A stretch of 8,478 nucleotides of DNA from Deltaproteobacteria bacterium. GTDB lineage: Bacteria > Desulfobacterota > DSM-4660 > Desulfatiglandales > Desulfatiglandaceae. The stretch is taken from the NCBI GenBank assembly GCA_019307645.1, contig JAFDJF010000137.1:1-8478 (forward strand), in the 5' to 3' direction. Positions 6,653-8,478 of the stretch are shown here, in pieces (position 1 is the first letter of the stretch; each line of letters opens with the position of its first letter). The notes beneath the pieces are model-generated. The model was not told the origin of the DNA. It searched no databases and was given only the letters and a program-made list of their open reading frames with translations. The position numbers and the translations under genes are program-made.

Positions 6653-6682
6653 CTGTCCGAGAATAGCAATTTTTTCGGACAG
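6653..6682. repeat. Inverted repeat CTGTCCGA / TCGGACAG
   Basis: Two perfect 8-bp arms (6653-6660, 6675-6682) around a 14-base AT-rich loop, 112 bases upstream of the kinase start. It could be an operator, an RNA leader hairpin or repeat remnant. There is no T-run after it on the plus strand. Confidence 0.45.
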
Positions 6683-6730
6683 CCTCCTAAAGAAGGACCT
6701 CAAGGTATTCTTGTTGTAACTCAGGCGCTA

Positions 6731-6760
6731 AACCCTGAACCTGTCAACCTGAGTAGTTAT
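6731..6760 (+). repeat. Heptamer / AGTAGTTAT repeat (copy 3)
   Basis: Reads AACCCTG, AACCTG, TC, AACCTG, AGTAGTTAT. It shares AACCCTGAACCTG and the cap AACCTGAGTAGTTA with the complement of copy 1 at 2505-2540. It stands alone here, ending 34 bases before the kinase start, with only a short imperfect mate (GTAACTCAGG, about 6716-6725) on the left. Confidence 0.5.
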
Positions 6761-6794
6761 CTCATATTTAGAGAAATACCTGGAGGATTATGTG

Positions 6795-8478
6795 ATGGCC
6801 GGAAAGCCGACTTGTGAAAAATTGGAACAACGGATCCGAAAGTTGGAAAAAAAGCTTGATGAACGTAAACAGACAGAAGCGGCTCTCCGGGAAAGAGAGG
6901 AAAAATTTCGAGCTTTAATTGAGGCCGTAAGTGACTGGATATATGAAGTAGACCTGAACGGTGTCTATACATACGCAAGTCCCAAGGTCAAGAATGTTAT
7001 GGGCTATTCTCCGGGAGAAGTCATCGGCAGGCCAATCGTTGATTTCATGCCTGAGAACGAGGCCGTCCGCACGCTGAAATTCTTCAAGGACATTACTGCG
7101 GCACGAAAATCATTTTCCGGATTCGTAAACACTCATATTCACAAGGACGGAAGATACATCGCACTTGAAACAAACGGAGCGCCGTTTTTTGACTCATCAG
7201 GAATTCTAATCGGCTACTGGGGCCTTGGCCGTGACATCACAAACCGAGTCACTTCAGAGGAAGAGCTCAAAAAATCGGAGGAAAAGTGGCGCTCTCTGGT
7301 TGAGAATGCTCCCAATATAGTCCTGATCCTGGATCGTGAGGGAATTATTCAATTCATAAATCGGACGGCTCAGGGTATTAATGCAAAAGACGCGATCGGC
7401 ATGAATCATCTTGACTATATTGATCCCGAACATCACACAAACATCCTTGAAACCTTTGAACGGGTCTTTCAGACAGGTAAGCCCGGCAGTTACATCCACA
7501 AAGGCAATGGCCTGAGCGGCGGTATTTCCTGGTACGAAAGCCAGGTAGGGCCCCTTGAAATCGATGGAAAGGTTATCGCCGCTATCATGATTGCGACCGA
7601 TATTACCGAACGTAAGGAAGCCGAAGACGCGCTTTTGAGGGCGCACGAGGAAACGGAAAGACAGGTCAGGGAACGAACTGCAGAGCTTTTACAGGCCAAT
7701 GAAGCCCTGCAGAAAGAGATCGGAGAGCGAAAGCGGGTAGAGGCGTCGTTGCTGGAGAGTGAGCAACGATTCCGCTCGCTGGTTGAATCGACAAGTGATC
7801 TGGTATGGGAGCTTGACCTGAAAGGTGTCTATACCTATGTAAGTCCAAAGGCAAAAGAATTGCTGGGATTTGAAGCTGAAGAAATCATTGGGAAGTCACC
7901 ATTTGATCTTATGTCTGCAGAGGAGTCAAAACGGGCATCCTCATTTTTCATCGAATTGTGTACGGAACAGAGACCTTTTTCCGGATTTGAAAGTACGGTC
8001 ATTCGTAAGGATGGAAGGCGTATTATTGTTGAAACGAGTGGCGTACCCATCTTAGACTCAGTCGGAGATATTGTGGGTTTCAGAGGGATTGACCGGGATA
8101 TTACCGAACGTGTACGATCTCAGGAGCACATGTTCCAGGCGGCCAAGATGGTCTCTCTGGGAACACTGGTCTCCGGTGTGGCCCATGAGATTAATAACCC
8201 CATTACGTCTATCATGTTAAACGGCCCAATCCTTCAAAAAATCTGGACGGACACTTCTCCCATTTTGGATGACTACTGCAAAGAGCACGAAGACATTCGG
8301 GTTGCCGGAGTCAGTTATTCACAACTGAGTAAACGGGTGCCGGTACTCCTGTCAGACATAATTGAAGGGACAAAAAGAATAAAACGAATTGTTGACGAGT
8401 TAAAGAATTTTGCGCGACAGGGCACGTCCACGCTCACAGATGATGTGGATATCAACAAAGTCGTTAAAAAGGCGGTGA
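6795..8478 (+). CDS. Multi-PAS sensor histidine kinase (3' end outside window)
   Basis: Sensor kinase of a two-component system; 561 codons are present and the frame is still open at the edge. It starts with a coiled coil (about 5-38). Three PAS/PAC modules follow at about 36-149, 161-272 and 324-437, each ending in a DIT motif, with a coiled coil at about 272-322 between the second and third. The HisKA domain has the H-box GVAHEINNPIT with phospho-acceptor His464. Its second helix (about 520-545, ending KRIVDELKNFARQ) is set off by an unusually long loop. The ATP-binding domain would lie beyond the edge. No transmembrane segment or signal peptide is seen, so it is probably cytoplasmic. GGAGGA sits 7 bases before the ATG; an in-frame GTG directly precedes it. 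PAS1 and PAS3 are close relatives. The signal and the partner regulator cannot be told. Confidence 0.9.
   Translation, partial: MAGKPTCEKLEQRIRKLEKKLDERKQTEAALREREEKFRALIEAVSDWIYEVDLNGVYTYASPKVKNVMGYSPGEVIGRPIVDFMPENEAVRTLKFFKDITAARKSFSGFVNTHIHKDGRYIALETNGAPFFDSSGILIGYWGLGRDITNRVTSEEELKKSEEKWRSLVENAPNIVLILDREGIIQFINRTAQGINAKDAIGMNHLDYIDPEHHTNILETFERVFQTGKPGSYIHKGNGLSGGISWYESQVGPLEIDGKVIAAIMIATDITERKEAEDALLRAHEETERQVRERTAELLQANEALQKEIGERKRVEASLLESEQRFRSLVESTSDLVWELDLKGVYTYVSPKAKELLGFEAEEIIGKSPFDLMSAEESKRASSFFIELCTEQRPFSGFESTVIRKDGRRIIVETSGVPILDSVGDIVGFRGIDRDITERVRSQEHMFQAAKMVSLGTLVSGVAHEINNPITSIMLNGPILQKIWTDTSPILDDYCKEHEDIRVAGVSYSQLSKRVPVLLSDIIEGTKRIKRIVDELKNFARQGTSTLTDDVDINKVVKKAV

Larger units (their letters stand above)
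6447..6794. other. Divergent intergenic region with repeats and hairpins, no gene
   Basis: 348 bases between the divergently transcribed isomerase and kinase genes. It holds the isomerase ribosome site (6452-6457), a copy of the 19-bp dispersed motif (6470-6488), a nested palindrome (6536-6586), an 8-bp-arm hairpin (6653-6682), a heptamer/AGTAGTTAT repeat (6731-6760) and the kinase ribosome site GGAGGA (6782-6787). A TTGACA at 6630-6635 has no matching -10 box. No clear promoter is visible for either gene, and the short open frames here have no ribosome site or family resemblance. Confidence 0.75.

Noticed and set aside
6578..6817. A 79-codon open frame in the isomerase-kinase gap
   Set aside because: It runs through the hairpin and repeat motifs and into the start of the kinase gene, has no ribosome site, and its product resembles nothing.

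Overview
The window looks like a piece of chromosome from a Gram-negative, probably anaerobic delta-type proteobacterium (Desulfobacterota, Desulfobacteraceae-like). This placement is an inference. It rests on the rplU-rpmA-obg-proB-proA gene order, the short Obg, a lipoprotein signal on the prolyl isomerase, and a multi-PAS histidine kinase of a style common in that group. No marker gene settles it.

Layout. Seven complete genes lie on the minus strand and read right to left: a lipoprotein with fused cyclophilin and FKBP domains (6446-5418), a HAD phosphatase (5404-4715), ribosomal proteins L21 (4614-4303) and L27 (4278-4024), the ribosome-assembly GTPase Obg (3884-2874), and the two first enzymes of proline synthesis, ProB (2421-1249) and ProA (1267-11). 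On the plus strand, a three-PAS sensor histidine kinase starts at 6795 and runs off the right edge before its ATPase domain.

Function. L21, L27 and Obg form the familiar large-subunit ribosome module, preceded by a near-consensus sigma-70 promoter (TTGACT-17-TATAAT, 4650-4678). ProB and ProA overlap by 19 bases and catalyse consecutive steps from glutamate to glutamate-5-semialdehyde. The prolyl isomerase and the HAD phosphatase are 13 bases apart and probably co-transcribed, with a weak terminator separating them from rplU.

Non-coding DNA. Two intergenic stretches carry dispersed-repeat material. The obg-proB gap (2422-2873) holds a 263-bp element bounded by 15-bp perfect inverted repeats, with degenerate AACCSTG heptamers at its ends, plus a separate 19-bp motif. 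The gap between the isomerase and the kinase (6447-6794) holds a second copy of each motif and two further hairpins. The two motifs lie in direct orientation on either side of the five-gene block obg to isomerase.

Most of the window is ordinary housekeeping. The least explained parts are the repeat family in the two gaps and, to a lesser degree, the dual-family isomerase. I found no CRISPR array, tRNA, rRNA, transposase or defence system.
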